Positions 17,323-26,035 of a stretch of DNA of 64,000 bases are shown piece after piece. Location of the stretch: assembly GCF_015220045.1 (NCBI RefSeq), contig NZ_JADBGB010000001.1, positions 766,001-830,000 on the forward strand, in the 5' to 3' direction. A program made the position numbers and the translations under genes. Origin of the DNA: Marivivens aquimaris (GTDB taxonomy: Bacteria; Pseudomonadota; Alphaproteobacteria; Rhodobacterales; Rhodobacteraceae). The first letter of the stretch is position 1; each line of letters begins with the position of its first letter. The notes under the pieces are model-generated. The model saw nothing but the letters and a program-made list of their open reading frames with translations. It was not told the origin of the DNA and searched no databases.

Positions 17323-17745
17323 ATGAAGGCGGAAACTTTCCTCCCCGACGACTATCGTCCGGCGGAAGACGAACCGTTTATGAACGATCGTCAGCTCGAA
17401 TACTTCCGTCGCAAACTCCTCGCATGGAAGGCTGATATCCTCGAAGAAAGTCGTGACACGATTGAGGGTATGAAGGAATCGACCCGCAATATCCCCGATA
17501 TTGCTGACCGCGCTTCCGAAGAAACCGACCGTGCGCTGGAATTGCGCACCCGTGACCGCGAGCGCAAGCTCGTCTCCAAGATCGACGCTGCCCTGCGCCG
17601 CATCGAAAACGGTGAATACGGTTATTGCGAAATGACTGGCGAACCGATCAGCCTGCGTCGCCTTGATGCACGTCCGATCGCGACCCTGACGCTCGAAGCG
17701 CAGGAACGCCACGAACGCCGCGAGCGGGTCCACCGCGACGACTGA
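17323..17745 (+). CDS. dksA: DksA/TraR-family RNA polymerase regulator, zinc-finger-degenerate
   Basis: DksA binds the RNA polymerase secondary channel and, with ppGpp, resets transcription under starvation. The 140-residue protein has the coiled-coil region with acidic tip and the C-terminal globular region GEYGYCEMTGEPISLRRLDARPIATLTLEAQE. Only one of the four zinc cysteines remains; the others are T, T and A. A DksA lacking most zinc cysteines is known from Rhodobacter sphaeroides and is active. ATG 17323 with an AAGGAAG site is preferred over a TTG at 17290. The FAD monooxygenase gene follows after 11 bases. Confidence 0.92.
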   Translation: MKAETFLPDDYRPAEDEPFMNDRQLEYFRRKLLAWKADILEESRDTIEGMKESTRNIPDIADRASEETDRALELRTRDRERKLVSKIDAALRRIENGEYGYCEMTGEPISLRRLDARPIATLTLEAQERHERRERVHRDD

Positions 17746-17756
17746 TCGGTAACATC

Positions 17757-18923
17757 ATGACGACAGGGGCTAACAAAGGCCGCTCTGTCGTGATCGTGGG
17801 GGGCGGTATTGCGGGACTCGCAGCCGCCCTTTGTTTTGCGCGGACAGGCGCAAAAGTTCGCGTTTACGAACAGGCGAAAGAACTCAAAGAGGTCGGTGCA
17901 GGGTTGCAGATCACGCCGAATGGCGCGGCTGTTCTCAAGGCGCTTGGCCTCTCGGAAATCGCCGACAAGCGCGCCATTCGCGGCGCTGCCGTCAGGCCGA
18001 TGGATGCGATCAGTGGCAAACAGGTCGCGTCATTCGATCTCACGCAGCTCGACGGTGAGCCCTACAGGTTTTTTCACCGCGCGGACCTCCTCGACATTCT
18101 GGCGACCGGCGCCATTCAGGCAGGGGTAGAGATCACCACCGATGCCCGCGCGGAAGAGCTTGGCCCTGACTATGTGCGCTTCTCGAATGACGAAACGGTC
18201 CAAGGCGACCTGATTATCGGCGCGGACGGCCTGCATTCCGTCGTTCGGCAGGACCTCAATGGCCGCGATACGCCGTTCTTTACGGGGCAGGTGGCTTGGC
18301 GATCGGTTGTGCAGGTTCGTGATGCAGAGCCCGTTGCCCGCATCTGGATGGGCCCGAAAAAACACGTCGTGACCTATCCGCTGATCGGCGGGCGCATGAA
18401 TATCGTGGCTGTGCAGGAGCGCGACGACTGGGTGGCCGAGGGCTGGCACTACTTCGACGAGCCGTCGCATGTTCGCGAAGCCTTTGCCGACTGCGCGCCC
18501 GAGTTGAAGAATATCCTCGACCAGATGCAGACGACACGCCTGTGGGGCCTGTTTCGCCATCCGGTCGCGAAGGTCTGGCATGACGATACCCGCGTGATCC
18601 TTGGTGATGCGGCCCATCCGACGCTGCCGTTCCTTGCGCAGGGCGCGAACCTCGCGCTGGAAGACGCCTATGTGCTGGCGGACGAGTGTGATCGCTGCGA
18701 GGACCAGAGTACCGCACTCGCACTCTATCAGTCCGCCCGCCGCGACCGCGTATCACGCGCCATCGAGGCTGCGAACGCCAACGCAGTGAACTACCATCTG
18801 CAAGGCATGAAACGCACCGCGGCCCATGCTGCGCTGGGTTTGCTCAGCGCCACCGCGCCGCAGTTATTCCTCAAGCGGATGGACTGGCTCTACGGTCACG
18901 ACGTGACTGCAGAAAAAAGTTGA
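17757..18923 (+). CDS. FAD-dependent monooxygenase, salicylate hydroxylase-like
   Basis: The 388-residue protein has the group A flavin monooxygenase motifs: GGGIAGLAAALCFARTGAKVRVYE for FAD near the N-terminus, the DG motif in LIIGADGLHSVVR, and VILGDAAHPTLPFLAQGANLALED for the flavin ribityl chain. Such enzymes use NAD(P)H and O2 to hydroxylate aromatic rings. Closest in layout are salicylate and 3-hydroxybenzoate hydroxylases, but no aromatic-degradation genes are adjacent, so the substrate is open. ATG 17757 follows dksA closely. Confidence 0.88.
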   Translation: MTTGANKGRSVVIVGGGIAGLAAALCFARTGAKVRVYEQAKELKEVGAGLQITPNGAAVLKALGLSEIADKRAIRGAAVRPMDAISGKQVASFDLTQLDGEPYRFFHRADLLDILATGAIQAGVEITTDARAEELGPDYVRFSNDETVQGDLIIGADGLHSVVRQDLNGRDTPFFTGQVAWRSVVQVRDAEPVARIWMGPKKHVVTYPLIGGRMNIVAVQERDDWVAEGWHYFDEPSHVREAFADCAPELKNILDQMQTTRLWGLFRHPVAKVWHDDTRVILGDAAHPTLPFLAQGANLALEDAYVLADECDRCEDQSTALALYQSARRDRVSRAIEAANANAVNYHLQGMKRTAAHAALGLLSATAPQLFLKRMDWLYGHDVTAEKS

Positions 18924-19054
18924 AAAACTTCGGAACCGGAAGCGGGTCGGTTGCATTTACTCTGTGAAGGCGGTCCCAAAACGCCTGATTTGAGTGATGT
19001 GCAGTCTGTTCCCCTGTACGAAAAGAGTTTGCAGTTCTTAGTTTTGTTCCCAGT

Positions 19055-19083
19055 ACCCCCGAAGGCGTCCCTCCTTCGGGGGT
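19055..19083. terminator. Bidirectional terminator hairpin
   Basis: ACCCCCGAAGG (19055-19065) pairs perfectly with CCTTCGGGGGT (19073-19083), followed on the plus strand by AATTTTATTT. It lies between the convergent monooxygenase and xth genes and would end both transcripts. Confidence 0.7.
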
Positions 19084-19098
19084 AATTTTATTTGGGCC

Positions 19099-19881
19099 TT
19101 AGGCGTCGAGTTCGACCCAGACCGGCACGTGGTCCGACGGCTTTTCCTTCGCCCGCTCGTCCTTTTCGATCCAGCAATCTTGCATCAGATCAGCGCATTG
19201 CGCCGACATCAGGAAGTGGTCGATGCGAATGCCGTCGTTCTTGTTCCAAGCGCCCGCCTGATAATCCCAGAACGAATAGTGGCCGCCGCCCCGCACTCGC
19301 GAGCGGAACGCTTCGGTAAAGCCGAGGTTCAGGATTTTGCGGAACGCGGCGCGGCTTTCGGGGCGGAACAGCGCATCTTCGCGCCACGCGTCGGGCCGTG
19401 CGGCGTCTTCGGCCTGCGGAATGATGTTGTAGTCGCCGGCCATCAGCATCGGCATTTCGTCCTGCAAAAGCTCCTGCGCACGTAGGCGCATCCGCTCCAT
19501 CCAAGCGAGTTTGTACTCGTACTTCGGACCGGGAACGGGGTTGCCATTGGGCAGGTAGAGGCCGCAGATCTTCACTGCTTCCTTGTCGCCGATCACCGTC
19601 GCCTCGATCCAGCGGGCCTGTTCATCCTCGTCATCGCCTGGCAGGCCGCGGGTGACGTCCTCAAGCGGCAGGCGGGACAGGATCGCAACCCCGTTAAAGC
19701 TCTTCTGACCGTGGGTTTCGACGCGGTAGCCCATGTCCTCGAAATGCTCGCGAGGGAAGTTCTCGTCGACCGATTTGATCTCTTGCAGGATGGCCACGTC
19801 GGGCTTGCTGTTCTCAAGCCAGTCCGTCAGGCGCTCGAAACGCGCTTTGATACCATTGATGTTGAAGGTTGCGATCTTCAT
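19099..19881 (-). CDS. xth: Exodeoxyribonuclease III
   Basis: This AP endonuclease/3'-5' exonuclease repairs abasic and blocked 3' ends. The 260-residue product has the family motifs in order: FNINGIKAR, the catalytic glutamate in ILQEIKS (E34), the GLYLPNGNP strand, AGDYNI, and the final SDHVPVWV with catalytic D and H. Length is typical of XthA-like enzymes. Start is the ATG at 19879-19881, and the stop lies 15 bases from the shared terminator. It is divergent from nothing nearby: the kinase gene upstream runs in the same direction, 60 bases away. Confidence 0.95.
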   Translation of the reverse strand: MKIATFNINGIKARFERLTDWLENSKPDVAILQEIKSVDENFPREHFEDMGYRVETHGQKSFNGVAILSRLPLEDVTRGLPGDDEDEQARWIEATVIGDKEAVKICGLYLPNGNPVPGPKYEYKLAWMERMRLRAQELLQDEMPMLMAGDYNIIPQAEDAARPDAWREDALFRPESRAAFRKILNLGFTEAFRSRVRGGGHYSFWDYQAGAWNKNDGIRIDHFLMSAQCADLMQDCWIEKDERAKEKPSDHVPVWVELDA

Positions 19882-19941
19882 GCCCGTCTCCTGCTGCTTG
19901 GCCCTTTGTCCAGTGGTTGGCCGCAGGGTGCAAGGCAGAAT

Positions 19942-22065
19942 TCAGAGGTTCATCCGCTTGACCACCGCGCGGCGGATCGCTTCGAGCAGTCTTTCGCCAC
20001 CGTCGGGATGGCCGAGGTCTACGCAATCATTGGCCATATCCATCGCATCGCGGCGGGTGCTGAGGAAAATGATCGGCACTTTGGCCATCTTCGCCTTTCG
20101 GACAAGGCTGCTGACAGTGTCTTCGGCTTCGAAGTTGGGGTCGAGGATGACAAAGTCGATGTCGTTGCTATCGAGGACCTGCTCGGTCTCAATGGCGCTA
20201 CGGGTTTCAATCACATTCGCACCTGCGCGGCGCATACCATCGACAAGCACGTGATGGCGGATGCGGTTCGGATCGCAGATCACGATGGAACGCGTAACAA
20301 GCAGCGGGCCGAAGCCGCCGGTCATTTCCTGATCGTAGCGGCCGTCGCGCGTTGGAACCGTCAGGCTGACACGCAGGCCGCGTGTGCCGTTGCGGGCGAT
20401 CTGCATCTCGCCGCCCGACTGGGCTGCTACAGCGCGGAGGTTCAATAGGCCGAAGCCCATCGAGTCGGCTTTGTTGCCTGCATGGGGGCGGGGGGACAGC
20501 ACAGCGGCGATCTGTTTGTCTGTCATGCCCGGACCATCGTCCGCCACGATGAAGGTGACAGCGGGTGATCCCAAAAGTCCATGCGATTGTTCGACCGAAA
20601 CGGTGACGTTGCCGTCCAGTTTGCCTTCGTGCTCCATCGCTTCGAGCGCATTCATCACAAGGTTCACCAGCACGTCCAGCAGTTCGGATTGCGGCACGAG
20701 CGTCGTGCGGTCGAAATTCGGCTGGATGATTTGCAGCTTTGCGGCGGTGCCGATCATCGGAACCGTCAGAATGCGCAGGTCTTCGAGCACTTCTCCGACA
20801 TCCGCAGGGTCGTCTTCCAGCGTATCGCCGGCCGCCATTTTAACGAGGCGTTTCAGGATTTGCTCGCCGCCTACTAGCGATTTCGTCGCGCTTTGCAGCA
20901 ACGGATCGTCGGACTTAGACTTCACGCCGAACGTTTCCAAGGCCAGCAGCGAGGTAACCAGCATTTTGCGGAAGTCGTGCAGCAGGCCGCCGGTCATCCG
21001 ACCGAGAGTCTCAAAGCGGTGCGCGTTGCCGATACGCGTGCGGGCGATAACGGTCGAGGTTTCGTCCCGCAGGCTAATCATGTAGCCGCGTGCCTTGCCG
21101 TCTTCGCGAATGACCTGCGCTCCAATGATCACGTAGCGGATGGTGCCGTCGTCCGATTTGAAGCGCACGGTTTCCTGAGGGATCGAACGCATTTCGCGCA
21201 GGCGGTTGAGGACCTGAACGGAGCTTTCGTCAGCGGCGCGGTCAGCCAGATCTGCCAGCAGCGCATCGCCGGTGCGGGCAGGGGCGCTGATGAACGAGCG
21301 TGCCGTTCCGTTCGTGTGGAGGACGTTGCGATCCTTGTCCAGCACCACGATCCCCATGTCGGAAAGCTCGATCAGGCTCCGCAAATCGCCGTCGCGTTCC
21401 GCACTGGCCGCAAGTTCGAGGTTCAGGCGGAGGTGCGACCGCTCCGTCAGCGCGAGGGCTGCAAGAGCTGCGATCAGCAGAACGGTTTCGATGAAGAGGC
21501 GGGTCAGATAGGACTGAAAGTTGTCGAAAACCTGCTCTTCACGGTCCCGCAGACTGTAGACGGCCTGATCGGCAAAGACGCGGAGTGCGGCCACTGCTTC
21601 ATCGTCGCGGACGCGGATCAGATCGTCGAGTTCGTCGGGCGTCAGAGAGTCGCCATTCGCCACAATCGGCAGCTTGGCGAAGTATTGGTCAAACGTCCTG
21701 CGGACATCATTGAGCAAGGTCTGATCAACGCTCGAGATCTCGGCTAGCTTCGTCAGCGCGGCTTTGACGCTGACAGCGTTCGAGCGAGTTGCGGCGATAT
21801 ATTCTGTTCTACTTTCAGGACGTAAGGCGGCGTTCTTGAAGTTGTGGATAAAGCCGCCGTAGCCGATTTCCTGCTCCAGAATGAGCATGGTTTCTACAAG
21901 CGTCTGGTGCGCAGTCGCAATTTCGCGGGTTTCGCGCACACGTCCAGGAAGCTGGACAAAACCGTCGAGCAAAAGGACGAGCAGCAGTGTACCGGAAAGA
22001 CCAATCCAGACGCGACGCCAAGCGGTGTTCCTGATCCTGCGCGGGTCGGTCGCCAGTGCTGCCAT
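19942..22065 (-). CDS. Membrane histidine kinase with C-terminal pseudo-receiver, 707 aa
   Basis: Residues 17-37 and about 188-208 are membrane segments bracketing a periplasmic helical domain. A PAS-like domain follows (IELSDMGIVVLDKDRNVLHTN). The phosphoacceptor is of the HDF type (GGLLHDFRKML, around residue 363). The ATP-binding domain has NLVMNALEAM, DDGPGM and GFGLLNL. The last 120 residues form a receiver-like fold with D in FVILDPNF, but the usual lysine position reads T-R-R, so it may be non-phosphorylatable. It lies 2 bases after a lone receiver gene and the two should form one pathway. Signal unknown. Confidence 0.85.
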   Translation of the reverse strand: MAALATDPRRIRNTAWRRVWIGLSGTLLLVLLLDGFVQLPGRVRETREIATAHQTLVETMLILEQEIGYGGFIHNFKNAALRPESRTEYIAATRSNAVSVKAALTKLAEISSVDQTLLNDVRRTFDQYFAKLPIVANGDSLTPDELDDLIRVRDDEAVAALRVFADQAVYSLRDREEQVFDNFQSYLTRLFIETVLLIAALAALALTERSHLRLNLELAASAERDGDLRSLIELSDMGIVVLDKDRNVLHTNGTARSFISAPARTGDALLADLADRAADESSVQVLNRLREMRSIPQETVRFKSDDGTIRYVIIGAQVIREDGKARGYMISLRDETSTVIARTRIGNAHRFETLGRMTGGLLHDFRKMLVTSLLALETFGVKSKSDDPLLQSATKSLVGGEQILKRLVKMAAGDTLEDDPADVGEVLEDLRILTVPMIGTAAKLQIIQPNFDRTTLVPQSELLDVLVNLVMNALEAMEHEGKLDGNVTVSVEQSHGLLGSPAVTFIVADDGPGMTDKQIAAVLSPRPHAGNKADSMGFGLLNLRAVAAQSGGEMQIARNGTRGLRVSLTVPTRDGRYDQEMTGGFGPLLVTRSIVICDPNRIRHHVLVDGMRRAGANVIETRSAIETEQVLDSNDIDFVILDPNFEAEDTVSSLVRKAKMAKVPIIFLSTRRDAMDMANDCVDLGHPDGGERLLEAIRRAVVKRMNL

Positions 22066-22067
22066 GT

Positions 22068-22463
22068 TTAGTTCGCTGAAATCGATGCCGCGGTTTCGGA
22101 CGAACTGGCGTATTTGGTAATCAACTCGTCTAGCTCAGCGAGCCGATACGTTTTCTCGATCTTGGCGGCGGCATTATGCAGGCCGACCTGCATGACCGGC
22201 GAACTGCGCACGGTCCACATACCGGTCATCGCGATGATCGGCAGATCCTGATCTTTTTCTTTTAGCAGATTGACGGCCGTGATCGCACCACCGCCCGGCA
22301 TGATGACATCCACAAAGGCGAGGTTGAAGACGCCGGGTTCCACCATCTCGACCGCGTCGAACTGGTTCGTAGCGCAAGACGTCGTATGGCCGAGCGCCTG
22401 AATGGCTTCGGAAGCGGTATCAAGAAATGTTTGATCGTCGTCGACTAAGAGGATATGTGCCAT
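22068..22463 (-). CDS. Single-domain response regulator
   Basis: The 131-residue protein is a CheY-like receiver: acidic pocket in LLVDDDQTF, phospho-aspartate in LAFVDVIMPGG, T in IIAMTGM, and K in AAAKIEKTY. No output domain follows. The ATG at 22461-22463 is chosen because the residues before it do not align with the fold. It lies 2 bases upstream of the 707-aa kinase gene, so it probably receives or shuttles its phosphate. Output must be through protein binding. Confidence 0.88.
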   Translation of the reverse strand: MAHILLVDDDQTFLDTASEAIQALGHTTSCATNQFDAVEMVEPGVFNLAFVDVIMPGGGAITAVNLLKEKDQDLPIIAMTGMWTVRSSPVMQVGLHNAAAKIEKTYRLAELDELITKYASSSETAASISAN

Positions 22464-22540
22464 AGTCGAACGGTACGTCAAAAAAATACCTTTGGCTAGC
22501 GCCACTAGGGTAAAATTTACACGTTAATTTTCTTCTAGGT

Positions 22541-22867
22541 TTAGATCGAGAATGAGGTGCCACAACCGCACGACGAAGAGGCGTTCGGGTTGTCGATCGC
22601 AAAGCGCGCGCCGATCAGTTCGTCGGTGAAATCGATGGTCGCTCCTGCGAGGAACGGCAGGGAGGTCGCGTCGACCACGACTTTCTCTCCGTCTTTTTCA
22701 AGGACGAGGTCATCGTCAACCGGCGCGTCGAGGGTGATCTCGTACTGGAAGCCGGAGCAGCCGCCGCCCGAGACGGCAACGCGCAATGCCTTGCCCTGAG
22801 AGGCGGCACCGATCTCTGCAAGCCTGTCGAAGGCGCGCGGCGTGACGGTCGGGGGAACATTCAGCAT
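22541..22867 (-). CDS. erpA: Iron-sulfur cluster insertion protein
   Basis: ErpA/IscA proteins carry Fe-S clusters to apo-enzymes. The 108-residue product has the three conserved cysteines: GGGCSGF and the C-terminal SSCGCGTSFSI, the latter typical of ErpA. The ATG at 22865-22867 gives the normal length; a longer frame upstream overlaps the divergent dgt start and is rejected. It is divergent from dgt across about 75 bases. Confidence 0.92.
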   Translation of the reverse strand: MLNVPPTVTPRAFDRLAEIGAASQGKALRVAVSGGGCSGFQYEITLDAPVDDDLVLEKDGEKVVVDATSLPFLAGATIDFTDELIGARFAIDNPNASSSCGCGTSFSI

Positions 22868-22941
22868 TTTCAGGCCTATTAGTAGAGCTACATTGCCAAT
22901 ATAGAAACCAAAGGCAGACACAACAAGGCAGGGCAATTCAC

Positions 22942-24117
22942 ATGGTCGCGCCCTATGCAACCGATCCCACGAAAACGCGGGGACGTCTTTATCCCGAAGA
23001 AGAGAGCCATTTCCGCTCGCCATTCCAGCGTGACAGGGACCGCATCATTCATGCCAGCTCTTTCCGCAGGCTCAAGCACAAGACGCAAGTTTTCATCGAA
23101 CACGAGGGCGATTATTTCCGCACACGTCTCACACACTCGATCGAAGTTGGGCAGGTCGGGCGTACGATCGCGGGCACGCTCGGCCTTAATCAGGAACTGA
23201 CCGAAGCGGTCGCTCTTGCGCACGACCTTGGCCACCCGCCGTTCGGTCACACAGGTGAAGATGCGCTTCATGAATTAATGGCGCCCTATGGCGGCTTCGA
23301 TCACAACGCTCAGGCGATCCGGATCGTGACCAGCCTCGAACGGCACTATGCCGATTTCGACGGGCTCAACCTGACGTGGGAAACGCTCGAAGGCATCGCA
23401 AAGCACAACGGACCCGTCACGGGCGACATTCCGTGGGCGCTGGAAGCCTACAACAAAAAGCAGGATCTGGAGCTTCACACCCACGCCAGCGCCGAGGCGC
23501 AGGTCGCCGCGCTGTCCGATGACATCGCATACAATAACCACGATCTGCACGACGGTCTGCGGGCCGAGCTGTTCAGCACGGACGAGCTGGCGGATTTGCC
23601 GATCCTCCATGAATGCTGGGCGGAAGTGGATCGCAAGTACCCCGGTCTCAACTACTACCGCCGCCGCCACGAGGCGCTGCGCCGCTTCTTCGGCATCCTC
23701 GTCGAGGACGTGATTGCGGTCAGCTCGAAGAACCTCAAGGAGCTCGACGCAGCTTCGGTCGAGGAGGTCCGTCACGCGGGCCGGATGATGGTCCAGTTCA
23801 GCCCGGCACTGTGGGAAGACCTCAAAGTCATCCGCAAATTCCTGTTCCACCGCATGTATCGCCACCCCGCTGTGGTTGAAATGCGCAAGCACGTCACGGC
23901 GGCTGTCAAAGACCTGTTTCCGCTGTTCATGGCCGATCCGACGCATCTGCCAAAGCAGTGGCGCAAGGACGTGGCCGAAGTTCAGAGCGAAACGGAACTT
24001 GCCCGCATCGTCTGCGACTATATCTCCGGCATGACGGACCGCTTTGCGATCCAGGAACATGCGCGCCTTACGGGCTCGGATATTATCGAAAGGACTCGGG
24101 TCACGAATGTCGGTTGA
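22942..24117 (+). CDS. dGTPase-like deoxyguanosinetriphosphate triphosphohydrolase
   Basis: This HD-domain enzyme hydrolyses dNTPs to deoxynucleoside plus triphosphate. The 391-residue protein shows the Dgt pattern: FRRLKHKTQVF, H in RTRLTHSIEV, then the HD pair HDLGHPPFGHTGE, with D in AALSDDIAYNNHD completing the metal site. ATG 22942. Its stop overlaps the antiporter start by 11 bases, suggesting co-translation. The family type is the shorter alphaproteobacterial form. Confidence 0.92.
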   Translation: MVAPYATDPTKTRGRLYPEEESHFRSPFQRDRDRIIHASSFRRLKHKTQVFIEHEGDYFRTRLTHSIEVGQVGRTIAGTLGLNQELTEAVALAHDLGHPPFGHTGEDALHELMAPYGGFDHNAQAIRIVTSLERHYADFDGLNLTWETLEGIAKHNGPVTGDIPWALEAYNKKQDLELHTHASAEAQVAALSDDIAYNNHDLHDGLRAELFSTDELADLPILHECWAEVDRKYPGLNYYRRRHEALRRFFGILVEDVIAVSSKNLKELDAASVEEVRHAGRMMVQFSPALWEDLKVIRKFLFHRMYRHPAVVEMRKHVTAAVKDLFPLFMADPTHLPKQWRKDVAEVQSETELARIVCDYISGMTDRFAIQEHARLTGSDIIERTRVTNVG

Positions 24118-26035
24118 GAACGCTGCTGCGGAGGCGATGACGCCTATCATGGCCTTTGCACTGGTTGGTGCGCTTGGCGTCGGCTCGCAATGGCTGGCTT
24201 GGAGACTGAGGCTGCCCGCCATCGTACTGATGCTGGCCGCCGGTCTGATCGTCGGACCCGCCACGGGCATTTTCGACCCCTCAAGGGACATCGGGCCGCT
24301 CATGAGCCCGATGATCTCTGTCGCGGTGGCCATCATTCTGTTCGAAGGCGGGATGACCCTGAACAAGCGGTCGTTGTCGGATGCGGCGACGGGTGTAAGG
24401 CGGCTGGTGTTCATCGGCGCGCCGCTCGGCTGGCTGACGTCCGCTATCGCGCTGCACTACGCGGCAGGGCTTGATTGGGAAACGTCGGCGGTGTTCGGCG
24501 GCATCATGATCGTGACAGGGCCAACTGTTATCGCGCCTCTGCTGCGCACGGCTCGTCTGCAAAAACGCCCCGCGAACCTTCTGCAATGGGAAGCGATCCT
24601 GAACGATCCCATCGGCGCTTTGGCTGCCGTTCTCGCGTTTGAATTTGTCGTTGTCCGTCACTCCGCTGCCGAAGCGGACGGTGCGACGATGGGCTTCATC
24701 ATGGGCCTCGGCTTTGCGATCGTTTTCGGGCTCGCCTGCGGCTTTGGTATCGCACTGGCCTTCCGCCGCGCCTATGTGCCCGAATACATGAAGGTGCCGG
24801 TGCTGTTCACCGTGCTGCTGGGCTGCTTCGCTGTCTCCGAGACGCTGCTGCACGAAAGCGGTCTGCTCGCTGTGACCCTGATGGGTGTTGTCGTCGCCAA
24901 CGCCAAGCTGCAATCCTACGAAGAGCTGCGCCGCTTCAAGGAACACGCGACCATCCTCCTGGTCTCGGGCGTGTTTATCCTGCTGGCGGCAAACCTCGAC
25001 TTCGACACGCTCGCGCGTCTCGATTGGACGGCGCTGCTGTTCATTCTCTCGGTGATCCTGATAGCGCGTCCTCTGACGGTCATGACTTCGCTGGCGTTTT
25101 CGGGCGTGCCGATGAAAGAGCGTGTTCTCGTTGCCCTGACCGGTCCGCGCGGCGTTGTTCTTGTGGCTGTTGCCGGCCTCTTTGGCGAGCGCCTTCAGTC
25201 GATGGGCCTCGAAGACGGCGCGCTTGTCGGACCGCTGGCCTTTGCGCTGGTGGCCGCGACCGTTGTCCTCCACGGCTTCACGCTTGGCCCGCTTGCACGT
25301 GCGCTCGGTCTGTCGGGGTCGGGGGCTGCTGGCGTCATCGTCGTTGGCGGTTCGCGCTGGACGACCGCACTGGGCGAGGCCATCGACCGCGCTGGCGTTC
25401 CGGTGCTTGTTGCCGATCCGAACCACGTGAACCTGCGGCTCGCACGTACCGCGGGTCTGCCGACGTTCATGGGCGATATTCTGTCCGAAGCGGCGGAAGA
25501 CCGTCTTGAATGGGTGGGCTACCAGACTGTTGTCGCCGCAACTGACAACGATGCCTACAACACGCTGGTCGCCACTGACCTTGGCCCTGAATTTGGCCGC
25601 AACCAGACCTATCAAGTGCAGCGAGAAAAGAGCGAGATTGCAAACTACACGCTGCCGACCACGCTGGGCGGTATGCAGTTCGGTCCGGAGAAGACCCGCC
25701 GTGCGCTCGACGATATGATCGAAGAGGGCTGGACCTTCCGCGTGACCAAACTGAGCGAGGAGTTCACATTCGAAGACTGGCGCGGTCGCCGTCCCGATGC
25801 CCATGTGATCGGTTTTGTCCCTGCGGGAGAGGGGCCGATCTTTGTCCGCAAGGACGAACAGGTCAAAGCGTCGGCCGGTGTCCAGCTCATCTCCATGCTG
25901 CCGCCGGGGACGTTGGAAGGCGAGGCAAGCAAGAAGCGTCCTCACTTGCCTGAGGACCTACCTGACCGCGCGGGAGCCGGTGAACGGAATGGCAAGGCCC
26001 CAAAGGATCAGAACGATCATACCGCAAAGTCCTAA
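24107..26035 (+). CDS. CPA1-type cation/proton antiporter with TrkA-N domain
   Basis: The first 400 residues form about 12 membrane segments with the sodium/hydrogen exchanger signature (LIVGPATGIFDP, ILFEGGMTL, TGPTVIAPLLR, the EAILNDPIGAL ion-binding ND pair). Residues about 410-520 are a TrkA-N/RCK-type nucleotide-binding domain (VIVVGGSRWTTALG, NHVNLRLARTAG, GDILSEAAED), and a cytosolic tail follows. Such proteins exchange Na+ or K+ for protons. I chose ATG 24107, inside the dgt end, because the residues before it are in the dgt reading region. It overlaps the convergent membrane protein by 78 bases. Confidence 0.9.
   Translation: MSVENAAAEAMTPIMAFALVGALGVGSQWLAWRLRLPAIVLMLAAGLIVGPATGIFDPSRDIGPLMSPMISVAVAIILFEGGMTLNKRSLSDAATGVRRLVFIGAPLGWLTSAIALHYAAGLDWETSAVFGGIMIVTGPTVIAPLLRTARLQKRPANLLQWEAILNDPIGALAAVLAFEFVVVRHSAAEADGATMGFIMGLGFAIVFGLACGFGIALAFRRAYVPEYMKVPVLFTVLLGCFAVSETLLHESGLLAVTLMGVVVANAKLQSYEELRRFKEHATILLVSGVFILLAANLDFDTLARLDWTALLFILSVILIARPLTVMTSLAFSGVPMKERVLVALTGPRGVVLVAVAGLFGERLQSMGLEDGALVGPLAFALVAATVVLHGFTLGPLARALGLSGSGAAGVIVVGGSRWTTALGEAIDRAGVPVLVADPNHVNLRLARTAGLPTFMGDILSEAAEDRLEWVGYQTVVAATDNDAYNTLVATDLGPEFGRNQTYQVQREKSEIANYTLPTTLGGMQFGPEKTRRALDDMIEEGWTFRVTKLSEEFTFEDWRGRRPDAHVIGFVPAGEGPIFVRKDEQVKASAGVQLISMLPPGTLEGEASKKRPHLPEDLPDRAGAGERNGKAPKDQNDHTAKS

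Noticed and set aside
23275..25945. Two long antisense frames over the dGTPase and antiporter genes
   Set aside because: Both are complements of well-supported plus-strand genes and contain no membrane or enzyme motif.
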